Under the pieces are notes generated by a model. The model had not been told where the DNA came from. It was given only the letters and a program-made list of their open reading frames with translations, and did no database searches. The translations under genes were made by a program, and so were the position numbers. From Nemertoderma westbladi (taxonomy: Eukaryota > Xenacoelomorpha > Nemertodermatida > Nemertodermatidae): a stretch of DNA of 38,017 nt. Positions 1-10,963 of the stretch are shown one piece after another; within the stretch, counting starts at the first letter, position 1; the number at the start of each line of letters is the position of its first letter. The DNA lies in the NCBI GenBank assembly GCA_032718475.1, contig JAUCBJ010002749.1, forward strand, positions 1-38,017, given 5' to 3'.

Positions 1-590
1 AGTGAGGGAAGTGAAGGAAGTGAGGGAGTGAGGGAAGTGAGGGAGTGAGGGAAGTGACCTCACTTCTCTCACTTCCCTCACTCCCTCACTTCCCTCACTT
101 CCCTCACTCCCTCACTTCCCTCACTCCCTCACTCCCTCACTCCCTCACTTCCCTCACTTCCCTCACTTCCCTCACTTCCCTCACTTCCCTCACTTCCCTC
201 ACTCCCTCACTCCCTCACTTCCCTCACTCCCTCACTCCCTCACTCCCTCACTCCCTCACTCCCTCACTCCCTCCTCCCTCACTCCCTCACTTCCCTCACT
301 TCCCTCACTTCCCTCACTCCCTCACTTCCCTCACTTCCCTCACTTCCTTCACTCCCTCACTTCCCTCACTCCCTCACTCCCTCACTCCCTCACTCCCTCA
401 CTCCCTCACTCCCTCCTCCCTCACTCCCTCACTCCCTCACTTCCCTCACTTCCCTCACTTCCCTCACTTCCCTCACTCCCTCACTTCCCTCACTTCCCTC
501 ACTCCCTCACTTCCCTCACTTCCCTCACTTCCCTCACTCCCTCACTTCCCTCACTTCCCTCACTCCCTCACTTCCCTCACTTCCCTCACT
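1..590. repeat. CT-rich minisatellite with a strand switch
   Basis: The stretch is built from 8- and 9-base units of the type CCCTCACT and CCCTCACTT in irregular order, with a few variants such as CCCTCCTCCCT. Bases 1 to about 57 carry the same unit on the opposite strand (AGTGAGGGA), so the array reverses strand near position 58 (GGGAAGTGA/CCTCACTTC). Reading it as protein gives only Leu-Pro-His-Phe / Ser-Leu-Thr repeats, which is what a simple repeat produces, so the open frame here is not a gene. The left end is cut by the window. Confidence 0.95.
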
Positions 591-1950
591 CAAATACAAA
601 ATGTAGTATTATTGCCTAGCAACCAATTCATAGCTACTGGATGGTTTTCACTTTGACACATTTCGCCATCTAGCGGCAGACTGGGGAACTTCAGACTACT
701 ATGTGACTCCACAAAAAGATATAGCCTATATTGTAATAGATATCGATTGGGGGGTTAAAATTAAGTAATAATATATCTAAATAAGTCTCAAACATCTTGC
801 CTCATGGCTCGCCCCTCAGAACTCTTAAGCAATATAGCTTCATTTTTTTAAGGAAAACTGGTAAACGAGGTTTGTTAATTACGCATACCTCGCAGACTTA
901 AGTAATTAATTATACAGTAGGTTAGATCGTTTTGAGAGTAGGACCATTGGAAACAGCGCCCTCGAAAACCTCAGTACAAATAAAATTAATAAAGATTAAC
1001 AGGATATAGCTTGTTATAATAAAACATAAATTATAATGCAGTAGAACAATTAGGGTTGTAAATAAAAACAAATGCAATAAATTGAAGATAAACTGTATAT
1101 AACTTATGTATTAAAAGAGGGCCTTATTTAATTATGTGCGGTCCGGCGCGCGGGCTGCTTCGCAACACAATGTGAAAGAATGCAATCTATTGCAAGACCA
1201 GATGTTTATTATAATTTTCTTAGGCGAATTGACAATGGTCTGACATGATAACGAAGCTGGAGGTTTAAATAATTTAAACTCTGTGGCAGTCCCCACCCAC
1301 GCGTTGACATGCAGTATAACTCAACATTGATACAAATCGATTGATTAAACAATTAATTAATTGTTTAATCGACCAATTAATTAATTGTTTAATTAATTAA
1401 TGACCTACTTAACACCCAAGGTGCGAAGTGGGTCCAACTGTCGCCGAGGATGGCAATCCATTACTACTGCCTTAATTAGTTTAAATCAGTTATGGCTTTC
1501 CTCCTATCGTGGTTTTCCTATAATTTTGTACGGATGTTCCCCTCTATGTGTCAATTTTTTCTTAAATTTTATTACTAATTATATTCCCCCCCAACATATG
1601 CTATTATCCTTATCTGCCATCTGATACCCCCCCCCCCCCCCCCCCCCTCAATTCCTCGCGTGGCGCCCTCAGTGCCCACAAGTTTACGGTACTGTGTGTG
1701 TAGTGTACCCCTCAACTACGGTATGAGTACATACCCCCCCTCAATTCGCCATTTCTGGTGTATCATCACCCATAGAAAATAATGTGTTCTATTTTTAAAA
1801 AGACAAAATCTAATCCGCAATTTGGGTACCTCGGTCCGCCGACCAGAAGCCATAGTCACTCCAATTAGTTGATCTCTGCTTCGCTTATTATATCCATCTA
1901 ATTAGTTGATCTCTGCTTCTCAGCCAGTATAATGCCTAAAAAAGACACGA
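591..1950. other. AT-rich stretch with no recognisable gene
   Basis: No open frame with a recognisable domain is seen. A perfect 28-bp AT-rich palindrome lies at 1343-1370, followed by a second imperfect copy to about 1402. A run of about 22 C lies near 1627-1648. A direct repeat of about 20 bases (AATTAGTTGATCTCTGCTTC) occurs near 1862 and 1899. The words CTAGCGGCAGACTGG near 672 and near 2046 suggest scattered copies of one short repeat. An open frame of 74 codons at 1400-1624 has no recognisable motif and is probably chance. Confidence 0.6.
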
Positions 1951-1951
1951 A

Positions 1952-2455
1952 GTGGGGACTTCGCGCAGCACGAAGTTGGCAGAGCCTTAGCGAATTGACA
2001 CTGTTAGGGGGTAGGTCAATTTATGCAAATAGTCACGTTGGCCCTCTAGCGGCAGACTGGAGAACTGCAGATGGATTCGCCTCCTTTGAAAGTCACAGCT
2101 AATGGTCTAATACATATCTGCCAAGTTTCAGCTTAAACGGATTAAAAGCAAAGAAATGGGAGGGCATTTAATATTTAGACATGTGGCCCTCTAGCGGGAG
2201 ACCATTGCACTGATGGTGTCTGAAAGTCTCTCAAAAATCTCAACTTTTGCTCATATTGATACCTACAAATTTTCAACTTGGCAGCTTTAAATCCGACAAA
2301 GTTATTAGCATGTCAAAATCGTAACGACGACGACGACGACGACGACAACGACGACGACGACGACAACGACGACGACAACTATTTGCATAAATTGACCCAC
2401 CCCCTAACAGTGTCAATTCGCTAAGGCTCCGCCAACTTCGTGGCTCGCCCCACAA
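1952..2455. mobile_element. Inverted-repeat element with (GAC)n core
   Basis: A left arm of about 80 bp (1952-2033) is repeated inverted at 2378-2455. The matching inner ends are CTATTTGCATAAATTGACC on the right arm and its complement on the left. The arms share the word TTAGCGAATTGACACTGTTA in inverted form. The middle includes a GAC-triplet microsatellite at about 2321-2377. No transposase frame is present, and no convincing target duplication is seen at the outer ends. The structure fits a non-autonomous TIR or foldback element. The outer word TGGCTCGCCCCACA recurs elsewhere in the window. The superfamily is not identified. Confidence 0.7.
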
Positions 2456-2507
2456 TAGGAAATAGAAGCAACTCAACTGCAGAACTGACTGACTGATAGA
2501 CAATTAA

Positions 2508-2994
2508 GGGGCCGTCCAAGTATGACGTCTGCACTTTTCCCCAAAATGTTGACCCCCTCCCTCCCCTAAATCAGATGTCATCAGATAGGCGTTGACCCCC
2601 ACCCCCCTAAATCAGATTAAAAAAAATTGTAATAAACTTAATAGGCCTAGTTTATTACACAATTTTTTTTATTTTATTTTTTTATTTATTATGAAGATGT
2701 TTCATTTTCAGGCGAACCCCAGTACCGCAGTACCCCAGTAGCACGCGTCCTAATCACTGAAACATGGTGACTGGTAACTGAAACAGAAGGTCGTGCTACG
2801 GGCCTTCTGGGGCTTCGAACAATTAAAATAGTCAAGCTATTCACTCTTCTGCTATATCTCTTCTAGCACCTATAAATGAACATGCTGACGTCAGATTTTG
2901 GCTGACCCCCTCCCCTCCCCTCATCAGCACGTCATCAGATTTTCCCAACCCCCCTCCCCCCCCTAAAGTGCTGACGCCATACTTGGACGGCCCC
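2508..2994. mobile_element. 487-bp TIR miniature element, copy 1
   Basis: The element starts GGGGCCGTCCAAGTATGACG and ends with the inverse of that sequence (one mismatch within 22 bases). A 3-bp TAA flanks both ends (2505-2507 and 2995-2997), read as the target duplication. The subterminal parts are C-rich on this strand (CCCCTCCCTCCCCTAAATCAG). There is no coding frame. A shorter second copy lies at 29893-30257, also with a 3-bp duplication (ATA). A 3-bp duplication with GG-starting TIRs resembles PIF/Harbinger elements, but ATA is not the usual TWA, so the superfamily is only a suggestion. Confidence 0.85.
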
Positions 2995-3263
2995 TAACTG
3001 AATACAACTGTACATGTACAGTACAGTGTACTGGTGTACAACGACTGTGAGACATATTTCAGTATTTATATGGGTAAGATTACTGGATTAGGCAGTTAGG
3101 CCACCCACCACTGCAGCACCAGTCAGCCAGTTTACAGTTCCATTTCTTATTTCAGTAATTCAGTACTGCAGTAGGCAGGTAGGCCTAATTGCGTGTCGAA
3201 ATCGTTTTTAAGCAGTCCTGAATTCAGGAATTCGCAGGTACAGAGGCTACAAAGCAACAAGCA

Positions 3264-3461
3264 ATGGCTAAATCGAAGAACCATACCAATCACAACCAGG
3301 GGTTTAAAAACCACCGCAATGGAATTAAGAAGCCACATCGGAATCGCTATCCCTCAATGCACGGCGTCGACCTTAAGTATAAAACCAATCTAAAATACTC
3401 ACAGAAACACAACGCCAAGAAGAACAGAAGACCAGCCGCGGTCACTGCTACGAAGGCATGA
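3264..3461 (+). CDS. RPL29: Ribosomal protein eL29 (60S subunit)
   Basis: This 65-residue basic protein begins [12 protein letters not shown] and continues with HRNGIKKP, a RYPS block and GVD, which is the conserved core of eL29 in yeast and animals. eL29 is a small protein of the large ribosomal subunit. The length fits the short form of yeast (59 residues) rather than the long Lys/Ala-rich tail of mammals. The ATG has a strong context (GCA before, G after) and the frame ends in TGA. A polyadenylation signal AATAAA lies at 3627-3632, about 165 bases downstream. No intron interrupts the coding part; an AG at about 3237 could be the acceptor of an intron in the 5' leader. With no poly(A) tract or stop codon in the frame I favour a working gene, but a young retrocopy cannot be excluded. 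Confidence 0.87.
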   Translation: MAKSKNHTNHNQGFKNHRNGIKKPHRNRYPSMHGVDLKYKTNLKYSQKHNAKKNRRPAAVTATKA

Positions 3462-3626
3462 AGATGGAAGGATGGGGGACTACCATAGTCTGTCAATAGG
3501 ACATTGTCCATTGTCGATCGGGTTACTTATCATTTACAAATTTACGCCTATTATACTGTTATAGGCCTACCGGTAATGGTACAGGTAACAAACACATTTA
3601 TTCTGTTATGTATTGCATATTGGTGT

Positions 3627-3632
3627 AATAAA
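3627..3632 (+). terminator. Polyadenylation signal for eL29
   Basis: AATAAA lies about 165 bases after the eL29 stop codon on the same strand, a normal distance for a short 3' untranslated region. No other AATAAA is seen between the stop and this site. Confidence 0.5.
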
Positions 3633-4313
3633 TTCATTAACGTTGCATGCCGGGATATGGTATAAATGCATAAATGTGTGCATAGGACAGTAAGAACAGA
3701 AGAACCACGGGACTACTGCCCTAAAGCAGTAAAGTGTAAAGTGCAGAAGAAGTGTGTACTGGTACCAGTAGCTGCTTTTATGTAATGTTGAATGGTCCGA
3801 TTCCAATATAACGGTCGTATCTCGTTTATCTTGATATTTTATCGGTACCAATATCTGGATATTGCAGTATTGTGTTGCTTTAGCTCTCGTACCTGTTCAG
3901 CTGTTACATTGCTAGCACCTACAACTGTACAACTACACCGCTACACAACCACAACATCCACTCACAGTAATAAGAATTATCAAGTTCTGAGTATTGTAGG
4001 CCTATTATATATCATTAATTGTTATACTTCCCTTCTCAGGGTACATGCGGGTGCGGCCCCTGTACTCTCACGGTCTATATTTCCAGGTTTGGTATTATAG
4101 ACTTATTTATTGTGGCCACTGCAGCACTGCGACAAAATCCATATACTGATGGGTAGTGGGTTTGCTTTAAGGATAAAAATGGCGAAATTCTTCTTAATTG
4201 CGGGACTAAAGAAAGCATGTAAAAGTCTCTATATACGAGTATATATGTACAAAAAATGTGCATTTTAATTTGAACCAAAATAATTTGTACCAAAATAATT
4301 TAATAGTTCAGTA
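3633..4313. other. Non-coding stretch downstream of eL29
   Basis: Short open frames on both strands show no domain or motif. The sequence is rich in the palindromic words ACCGGT and AGGCCTA, as elsewhere in the window. Nothing else is recognised. Confidence 0.5.
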
Positions 4314-4322
4314 GTTCCCTAG

Positions 4323-5085
4323 TGGGTACGGGTCGATTCGCCCCTCGACCTTTTCGCCCCAAGTCGATTTGCCCCACATTTTAGGGGCATATGGACATGG
4401 GGCAAATCGACTTGGACAGTTGACCGATTCGCCCCACCTTCCAAGTCCATTCGCCCCAGATGATATTATTAAATGTTTTACTAATATTCTTTTTAAGTAC
4501 AATGCATTTAGAGAGTGCAATATTGAAATCTTGTTACAAAAACACCTTCGATTGCGCGTAATATTTTTTAGACCTTCAATCTATTGCAATAAATTACAGT
4601 ATATATCTAGTTTCAAACACTTTTGAACCTCGATTACGCGTAATATTTTTCTCAAGATCTTATAATGTGAAAAAAATTTACAAGGTAAATCAAGCAAATC
4701 CAAATGTTGTTTCTGTCTACTTTCCTTTTAAGCTTCAATATATTGAATCATGTGACTCACATGCAACAGTGGCAACTCTCATAGACAACTCTTGTGGCTC
4801 GACAAGGGTTCGAACCCATGGGACCTAGAAACATAGATAATTAATTACATGTGAAACAAATTGATATGGTGAACCTCTGGTCATCATCTGGTACTTCTGC
4901 ACTTTCTAATATTCTACCTAAAAAGAATATTAGTAAAACATTCAATACATAGTATCATCTGGACTTGGAAGGTGGGGCGAATCGGTTAACTGCATAAGTC
5001 GATTCGCCCCAAGTCCATATACCCCTAAAATGTGGGGCGAATCGACTTGGGGCGAAAAGGTTGAGGGGCGCATCGACCCACACCC
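4323..5085. mobile_element. Long-TIR miniature element with 9-bp target duplication (MULE-like)
   Basis: Inverted repeats of about 175 bp (left 4323-4498, right 4914-5085) enclose about 415 bp of unrelated sequence. The arms share GGGTCGAT near the tips, then GCCCCAAGTCGATT, CCACCTTCCAAGTCC and further in GTTTTACTAATATTCTTTTTA. GTTCCCTAG occurs directly outside both ends (4314-4322 and 5086-5094), a 9-bp target duplication. Long TIRs with a 9-bp duplication are the hallmark of Mutator-like elements; no transposase is present, so this would be a non-autonomous member. A tRNA B-box-like word (GGTTCGAACCC) lies inside near 4805 without a recognisable tRNA body. Confidence 0.85.
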
Positions 5086-5094
5086 GTTCCCTAG

Positions 5095-5973
5095 CAACAT
5101 GGTGACTTATTCGTAGCAACCGGATGAATTTGGTCTTATCTGTTCTTGTTTATTGAAACTCGCCATAAATAAAAAAAACAATTATGTAACTTGGTTAGTT
5201 AAAAAATTAAATCCGTGTAAAAGTTTCCATAGCAACATGATGCATACCGGTACTTTTTTTCCTAGCAACCGCTGGAAATTTAATGTAATTATGTTTGAGA
5301 TTGAGTATAAACAACATATCTAGCAATATAAGATTCTTAGTAGTAACTAACCAAGTTATATAATCGTAATCTATGGTGAGTTTCAGCCCCACCACCGTAA
5401 AGACGAACTTATCCGGTTGCTATGGAAAAATCACCCTGTTGATAAGGATGAGTCATTTCATTTACATACGTTCAGATTAATCTGCACATATTTTAAACAT
5501 ATATAGTGATATTTTCTTGCTATTGTCCGTCTGGGACAGGATACTACTGTATGTTATAATAAGTAATTACATAACTTTTGCTATACTAAATCAGAAATAT
5601 TACTAAAATAATCAGAAATATTAGTTTACCGAAAATAGGATACGATATACAAGATTTATTCGTATTATACGATACGAAATCCTATCTCTGAGATACAAAA
5701 TATTAATATTTTAGAATTTCTATGATAAATAATAGTCCTGGAATATTGGGGTCAAAATCACTAAAAGTGGCCAAACTTAAGATGGGATTTTCGTCAAAAA
5801 CTTTTTCTTCCAAAACCTACTGTATAAACATTATAATAAATAAAAAAAAAAAATCATTTGAAAGCTCTTTTTAAGGATAATTCGATGAGCATGGTGGTCA
5901 GTCAAATTTACTTCACTAATTATATTTGAGTCTTAAGTTAAGTCCACCATGTAATGCCATTTTCGTATAGTAA
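5095..5973. other. Non-coding stretch
   Basis: No coding frame with a motif is found. The sentence-like word TCAAAATCACTAAAAGTGGCC at 5752-5772 recurs at 8226 and, inverted, near 10761-10784, so it probably marks a dispersed repeat. The rest is AT-rich. Confidence 0.5.
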
Positions 5974-6209
5974 TAGTATAGAGCATTACAGGAGGGCTAC
6001 ATATTTTATAAGGAGAGTATAGAGCATTACATGGGGGGGGGGGGCATTACAGGGGGGTTTACATATTTTATAAGGAGAGTATAGAGCATTACAGGGGGGC
6101 TACATATTTTATAAGGAGAGTATAGAGCATTACATGGGGGGGGGCATTACAGGGGGTTTACATATTTTATAAGGATAGTATAGAGCATTACATGGGGGGG
6201 GGGGGGGCA
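5974..6209 (+). repeat. Tandem repeat with embedded G runs
   Basis: About four and a half units of 40-60 bp are seen, each carrying GTATAGAGCATTACA, then a G run of 5-14 bases, then TACATATTTTATAAGGAGA. The units differ mainly in the length of the G run and in whether an extra GCATTACAGGGGG block is present. No coding potential. Confidence 0.9.
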
Positions 6210-7112
6210 TTTCCTGCTTGTTTTTTCTGCTTTGCTTGCTTTTATTTCAATAAACTCTACATATTTTATAATGTTTGGGCAAGTTAAAAAGCCGGCGAAA
6301 TTTCCTTTTCAAAAAGACCAAATATAAGACTTATATGTTTCTTGGCAATATTTTATTGCAGATAGGGGGGGGGGGGGGGGGGGGGGAACTGGACGCAATA
6401 AAAATTCACCCCTCTCCAGGGGGAAATTCGACGCAAATAACAGCTGATAACTCTCAATAATAAAACTATAACCTGTTCTATTGTGTTTGGTTTATTGTTG
6501 GTTAAAATAACTTGCCACTGTAACCTGCTCCTTTCCCTAAATTGCGAATTTAACATTGAGGCGTGATATTAATTCTCCAAGGCGGGTTTTGCGTCGAGTC
6601 CCCCCCCCCCCCCCCCCCTGTCTCTTTTATCGACATTTAAGAGTCATTTCGGGGGGGGGGGGGCAAAGCAAGCGACACACTCCGACTTCAACTTTAAACT
6701 ACCACTACATGAATATACTAACATGTAATTGGCTGAAATTTTATTACAGGGAGGGGGGGGGGGGGGGGGGCACAAAAAAACAATAAAAATGTATAATGCT
6801 TATTCTTACTGATATACGTACCTTAGATACATTGGTCAACAATAAATAATATATTAGCTTCTGCAGAATTTTGGGCTCTTTCAAATTGTATATAGATATC
6901 AACATAATATCTGGTTCGTTAACATTATACAATTTAAATGCTTTTAACTTACGTTTTGAGTGTCTACACTGACAAATCTATGTTTTTTCGAATTCGAGCA
7001 GATATTCTGAAAAAATTATACAAGGTAGCGTTGTAAAAAAAAATCGTGTTCTATAACACCAAAAAAATGCCGGTCGTTTTAAGATATTAGACAAATTTCG
7101 ATAAAACTGAAT
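6210..7112. other. Non-coding stretch with long G and C runs
   Basis: Runs of about 20 or more G lie near 6364-6386, of C near 6600-6618, and of G near 6650-6663 and 6752-6770. Short open frames here are poly-Gly or poly-Pro artefacts of these runs. No domain is recognised. Confidence 0.7.
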
Positions 7113-7188
7113 GGTACCCCGCCATTGATGCGGGACCTGCAGCAATCTTCGGTACCCCGCCAATGATGCGGGACCTGCAGCAATCTTC
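7113..7188. repeat. 38-bp direct tandem duplication beside a LINE tail
   Basis: Two copies of a 38-bp unit starting GGTACCCCGCCA and ending GCAATCTTC follow each other (7113-7150 and 7151-7188), differing at one base. They touch the trinucleotide tail of the LINE fragment on the right. Confidence 0.85.
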
Positions 7189-7631
7189 GCTACTACTACT
7201 AGGATCGGCATGCTGCATTGCAGCTGCATTTTTAAGAATGCTGTGCCGGCTTGTCAACAAAATTGCACCGCCACAACTCCGTATCACCCATGACATTTGC
7301 TAGATCATCCGCATCTTTAAGGCCAGTGTCCTTTAAGATGCGTCTCAAGAAAGTCATGGGCTGTCCACCATGCTTATTCACTCCATGAGGCTGCCAAAGT
7401 ACAAGATTATGCACTGGCTGGTCCTCACGGCGAAAGCAATGTCCTGCAAAGCGGAGGCGATTTTGTTCTAGTGTCAAGCTTGGGGGAACCAATGAGACAC
7501 CTCCAATGTTATATAGTGTCTGGTTGGAGATGTGTCCATTGTACTTGACACAATGAACCCGGCGTAGCATTCTTGTGAATGTGCCATCCAGAGATTTGGT
7601 GTCCTCAGCAGTTAGAGCCCAGCATGGACTC
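7189..7631 (-). mobile_element. 5'-truncated LINE fragment (family B), 3' end
   Basis: Reading leftwards on the minus strand, the frame from 7570 to 7232 encodes the C-terminal part of a LINE polyprotein (TFTRMLRRVHCVKYN, FAGHCFRRED, VLWQPHGVNKHGG) and ends PAQHS plus TAA. A 3' untranslated part of about 35 bp leads to a (TAG)n tail at 7189-7201. The copy begins abruptly at 7631 inside the coding part, as expected for 5' truncation. The same region exists at 31952-32630 with few differences. It is not a functional gene. Confidence 0.9.
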
Positions 7632-7842
7632 TAACTTACATTTCATTATCTTTAATTCTAGAAAACATAAAACTTCAATATACTGGAAACCACAATTAAA
7701 ATAGTAGGTTAGGATTTCTTCAACATTCATTTTAATACTTCTTAGCCTACAATTCAAATAATACTGTATGTTTAATCCTTGCTGTTAAATATTAAATTTA
7801 TTATCTTCTGCCGTGGAATTACTAATAACTGCAGTGTAATTA

Positions 7843-8016
7843 GGCCGCGTTCACACTACCGAGTCAAAGACAAAATGTAAAACAAATCACATGAAATTAA
7901 TTTTTTTCTAGAAGGCCCTTATGTTATATTAGACCTATATATATAATGTATAATCATACACTATTGCTTATCTAGCTATATTTATTTTATTTTGACTCGG
8001 TAGTGTGAACGCGGCC
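7843..8016. mobile_element. 174-bp TIR miniature element
   Basis: A perfect 26-bp inverted repeat bounds the element: GGCCGCGTTCACACTACCGA at 7843 onward and its complement ending at 8016. TA flanks both sides (7841-7842 and 8017-8018), a possible 2-bp target duplication as in Tc1/mariner-type elements. The middle is AT-rich and non-coding. Confidence 0.88.
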
Positions 8017-10880
8017 TAACTGGTGCAATATCGACGCGGAGACACTTCTTTTAAAGGCATGTAGGCCTAGCTAAAGATTGAAAGCGAAAATAAAACTTCT
8101 GACTCGAGGTGGGAGATGATACTAAACAATGTTTCAAATTTCATGCAATCTCATTTAAGATTTGAATAATTTTTTTAGAGGGGGGGGGGGGGGGGGGGGG
8201 GGGTGGCAGGTATAACGATACTGGGTCAAAATCACTAAAAGTGGCCGAAGCTAAACAAGAACATTAGACACGCCGCAACTTTTGACTTCCTCGATCGCTT
8301 AGGTTTTTTACTATTAGCAAAAAAGGCGCGAAATTCAAAATTGAAATTTCACCAAGTTACATATGGTGTTTTATCATCATATGGCTGTATGCTACGGAAT
8401 TCGAGCAGAATTTAATGAGGATTTTAAGTCTGAAAATTGCTTGGCAAAATTTCTGTTGTATGCATTTTCATTTAATTACCTGAAGAAGCCGTGATGTGAG
8501 AAAGTTTGTAATTTAACTTATTAATTCCATTAGTCAACTACTGTAGGGTTAACCCACCACCGTAACTGTTAGTATGATAATTCCTTCTTAAATGCTTTAA
8601 GCGAGTTGGCTTTTACAGTAGTTTCCGAGTTATCACTGTCTCTCCAGGTCTGACTATCAAAATGTAAGTTTAGACAGATGGCCAGACCAATAGTAGTCGG
8701 ACAGACTAGATTCTACTGAACATACAAATTGAAATTGGAAATGAAATCACGGACGTCGAAAACCACCATAATGAACATCATAGCTCTGTGGTGTGCTTCC
8801 TTCATACCAGACATAATTAACCAACAAGACCTCAGATAAATAGTTTTGAGCGCGGGAAGATTTAAACTTTGAAGACAATTTTCTCGGAATGACATTTTTT
8901 ACTCAAAAAAACACTACTCCTCTGCCAATTCTTAACCCGTTTTTTCTAGTTTTCGGTCCATATGATAGGTAATTTCATAAGCTCCGATAACTTTCGGGCA
9001 GTTTTTTTTTATTTCATAATATTTCCCCGTTCCCAAGTTTTTTGTTTATGCAGCCACTTTAGAGTTATTTACAAATTAAAAAACCGCAGGGGCAGGGGTG
9101 TTGCCCCCCCCCCCCTTCCTTTAATTAGTGCATTAAATTCACACGATGCAAAAACACCGCTACTGACAGACTTGCGGTATTTTTTCATTGTTACAATTTT
9201 TTTCATGTAATGTAATGTATTTGTTTATTTTAATGTAACGAATGTATTTACATAGAGGTTGTCAGGTTCTACAATGCAAAAACACCGTAAATACAAAAAA
9301 CAACCCTGAAATAAAAATATTAATGGGAAGTGAAAAATAATCACGAGGAAAAATTTCACGTTGCGTTGGGTTATAAAAAATTAGTAATTTATGAACATTT
9401 TAAACCAATAATCTGAAGGCAAACAGTAATTTGCGTTTTACTCGAAATGATTTTTTTTGACTTACTGTCTTTTTACATTGCACGGCAGGACACGGCACGG
9501 CATGCATACTTCTGTACTGACAATTAGGGCCGGATTAAGGGGGGTGCAATGGGTGCAGGTGCACCCGGCCGCCAGTGGCGCATGTTGCAAAGAAATATTG
9601 TCAGCTGTGAAATTTACACATTACCTAACGACAGATAATACTGTACTAATTGTAAATGAGTACCCAATGCTATTCACAATAACACAACAAAATATAATAA
9701 TAATAAAATGTAGGGTACATCATCTTGCTAATACCACAAAAACGTACAAGTACTGTAACAACAATTTCAAACTGTTGCAATTTGCCATTGGTTTGGTAAT
9801 TCTGAAGCTATAGGCCCCTTCTAGTATTCAAGGCCGCTGATCACGATACAACTCATTAAAAATAATTCATGGTAACGCAACTATTATTTTTGGTGCTTGT
9901 CTGATGGGCCGAAAAAACAAGTAGCATAAAATTTCAAACGGCAAAACTCGAATTTGGTTGGATAATACGATATTTTTGAGTGCCATATTCGTGATCAGAA
10001 TCCCAAAAACCCATATGGTCATAATATCAATTTAGTTTTTTCAGGGTTTTCCAAAAAACCGCTATATACCGCAAATACCGTAAATTAATTTTAGTGAATA
10101 CAGTATGAGAACTTTTGAAAATGTTAGCGCGACAAATATTAGAGCTGGGTGCCAGAAGGGGACCTTCGTAAGGACATTCAAACAAAATTTGGTTGAAAAT
10201 GGTTAAAATCTTCAAAACTTATTTAGGAATGAATTTTTAATTACGGGCAGATTACAGACGGACATGAAATTTTGCCCTATTTACTAATTATAATTGGGCG
10301 CTAAGCGTGGCTCACCCCACAGTAGTTAAAGAAGCATTTGCCTTTATTCACTTTATTCAACACCTATTGCGATTAAAATTTTCTGCAACTGTTTATTGTG
10401 GTGGTGGAACTGTGGATGATGAGTCTCTAACTGTGGAATTGTCTACAGCTGCTGTCGTGGTTGTCTACTTCATATGACACATACCGAGTTTCATATATTT
10501 ACAGTGGTTGTCACGGAAACTGAAAAATAAAACTACGTCCCCCCATTACAGCCTCTATACTGCCCTATGATATTTCGCCCCTGTAATGTAGACTTTCCCG
10601 TTGTCTGTCGACTGTCTGCATGCTTACCTGTTGGTCTAAAAGTAAACTACTTGACTTGCATCCGACTACAGGGACAGTGTCGGTTATATATGAGTTATAG
10701 TCGATATTATAAGTTTATAGGTTGTGAAACAAAAAAATTGACGAAAATGCCAAAGTAAGTTTGGCCACTTTTAGTAATTTAGTCATAAAGTCGCCCGATA
10801 AATAAAAAAAACAAGTTCAGATGTTATTATCTTAGCATATCTAAATGTTAGCTGGCCATACCTACGACCTAACAGTCAAC
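8017..10880. other. Gene-poor stretch
   Basis: Open frames are short and show no motif. A run of about 25 G lies near 8179-8203 and a C run near 9103. The dispersed word AATCACTAAAAGTGGCC occurs at 8230 and inverted near 10761-10778. A GGGCCGGATTAAGGGGGGTG stretch near 9527, followed by the palindrome GGGTGCAGGTGCACCC, looks like the end of a transposon, but no partner end was found. GCGTGGCTCACCCCACA near 10304 matches the outer end of the inverted-repeat element at 1952-2455. Confidence 0.5.
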
Positions 10881-10952
10881 TCCGATGTGGTCTAGTGGTT
10901 AGGATTCCTGGCTTTCACCCAGGCGGCCCGGGTTCAATTCCCGGCATCGGAA
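10881..10952 (+). tRNA. trnE-UUC: tRNA-Glu (anticodon UUC)
   Basis: The 72-base sequence folds into a full cloverleaf. The acceptor stem TCCGATG pairs with CATCGGA, the anticodon stem CCTGG pairs with CCAGG, and the loop CTTTCAC puts TTC at 10914-10916. The T stem CCGGG/CCCGG encloses TTCAATT. The internal promoter boxes are present: A box around TGGTCTAGTGG and B box GGTTCAATTCC. A T5 run at 10959-10963 is a proper RNA polymerase III stop. The 3' CCA is not encoded, as usual in eukaryotes. All stems are intact, so it should be functional; it decodes GAA and GAG in the cytosol. Confidence 0.97.
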
Positions 10953-10958
10953 GTTGAA

Positions 10959-10963
10959 TTTTT
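10959..10963 (+). terminator. Pol III terminator of tRNA-Glu
   Basis: TTTTT starts seven bases after the last base of the tRNA, the standard RNA polymerase III termination signal. Confidence 0.8.

Noticed and set aside
45-656. A 203-codon open frame over the minisatellite
   Set aside because: It is the translation of an 8/9-bp repeat, with no unique sequence until the last 20 codons and no homology-like motif.
2273-2503. A minus-strand frame with an Arg-rich stretch
   Set aside because: The Arg run is a translated triplet microsatellite, and the flanks are arms of the inverted-repeat element.
4740-4860. A possible tRNA or tRNA-derived SINE around GGTTCGAACCC
   Set aside because: Only a B-box-like word is present; no acceptor, D or anticodon arm can be drawn around it.
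6275-6932. Several open frames with poly-Gly or poly-Pro
   Set aside because: They are translations of long G/C runs; no conserved residues outside the runs.
9457-9813. A 118-codon open frame
   Set aside because: No domain or composition typical of a protein. It starts in a transposon-end-like GC stretch and continues into AT-rich DNA.
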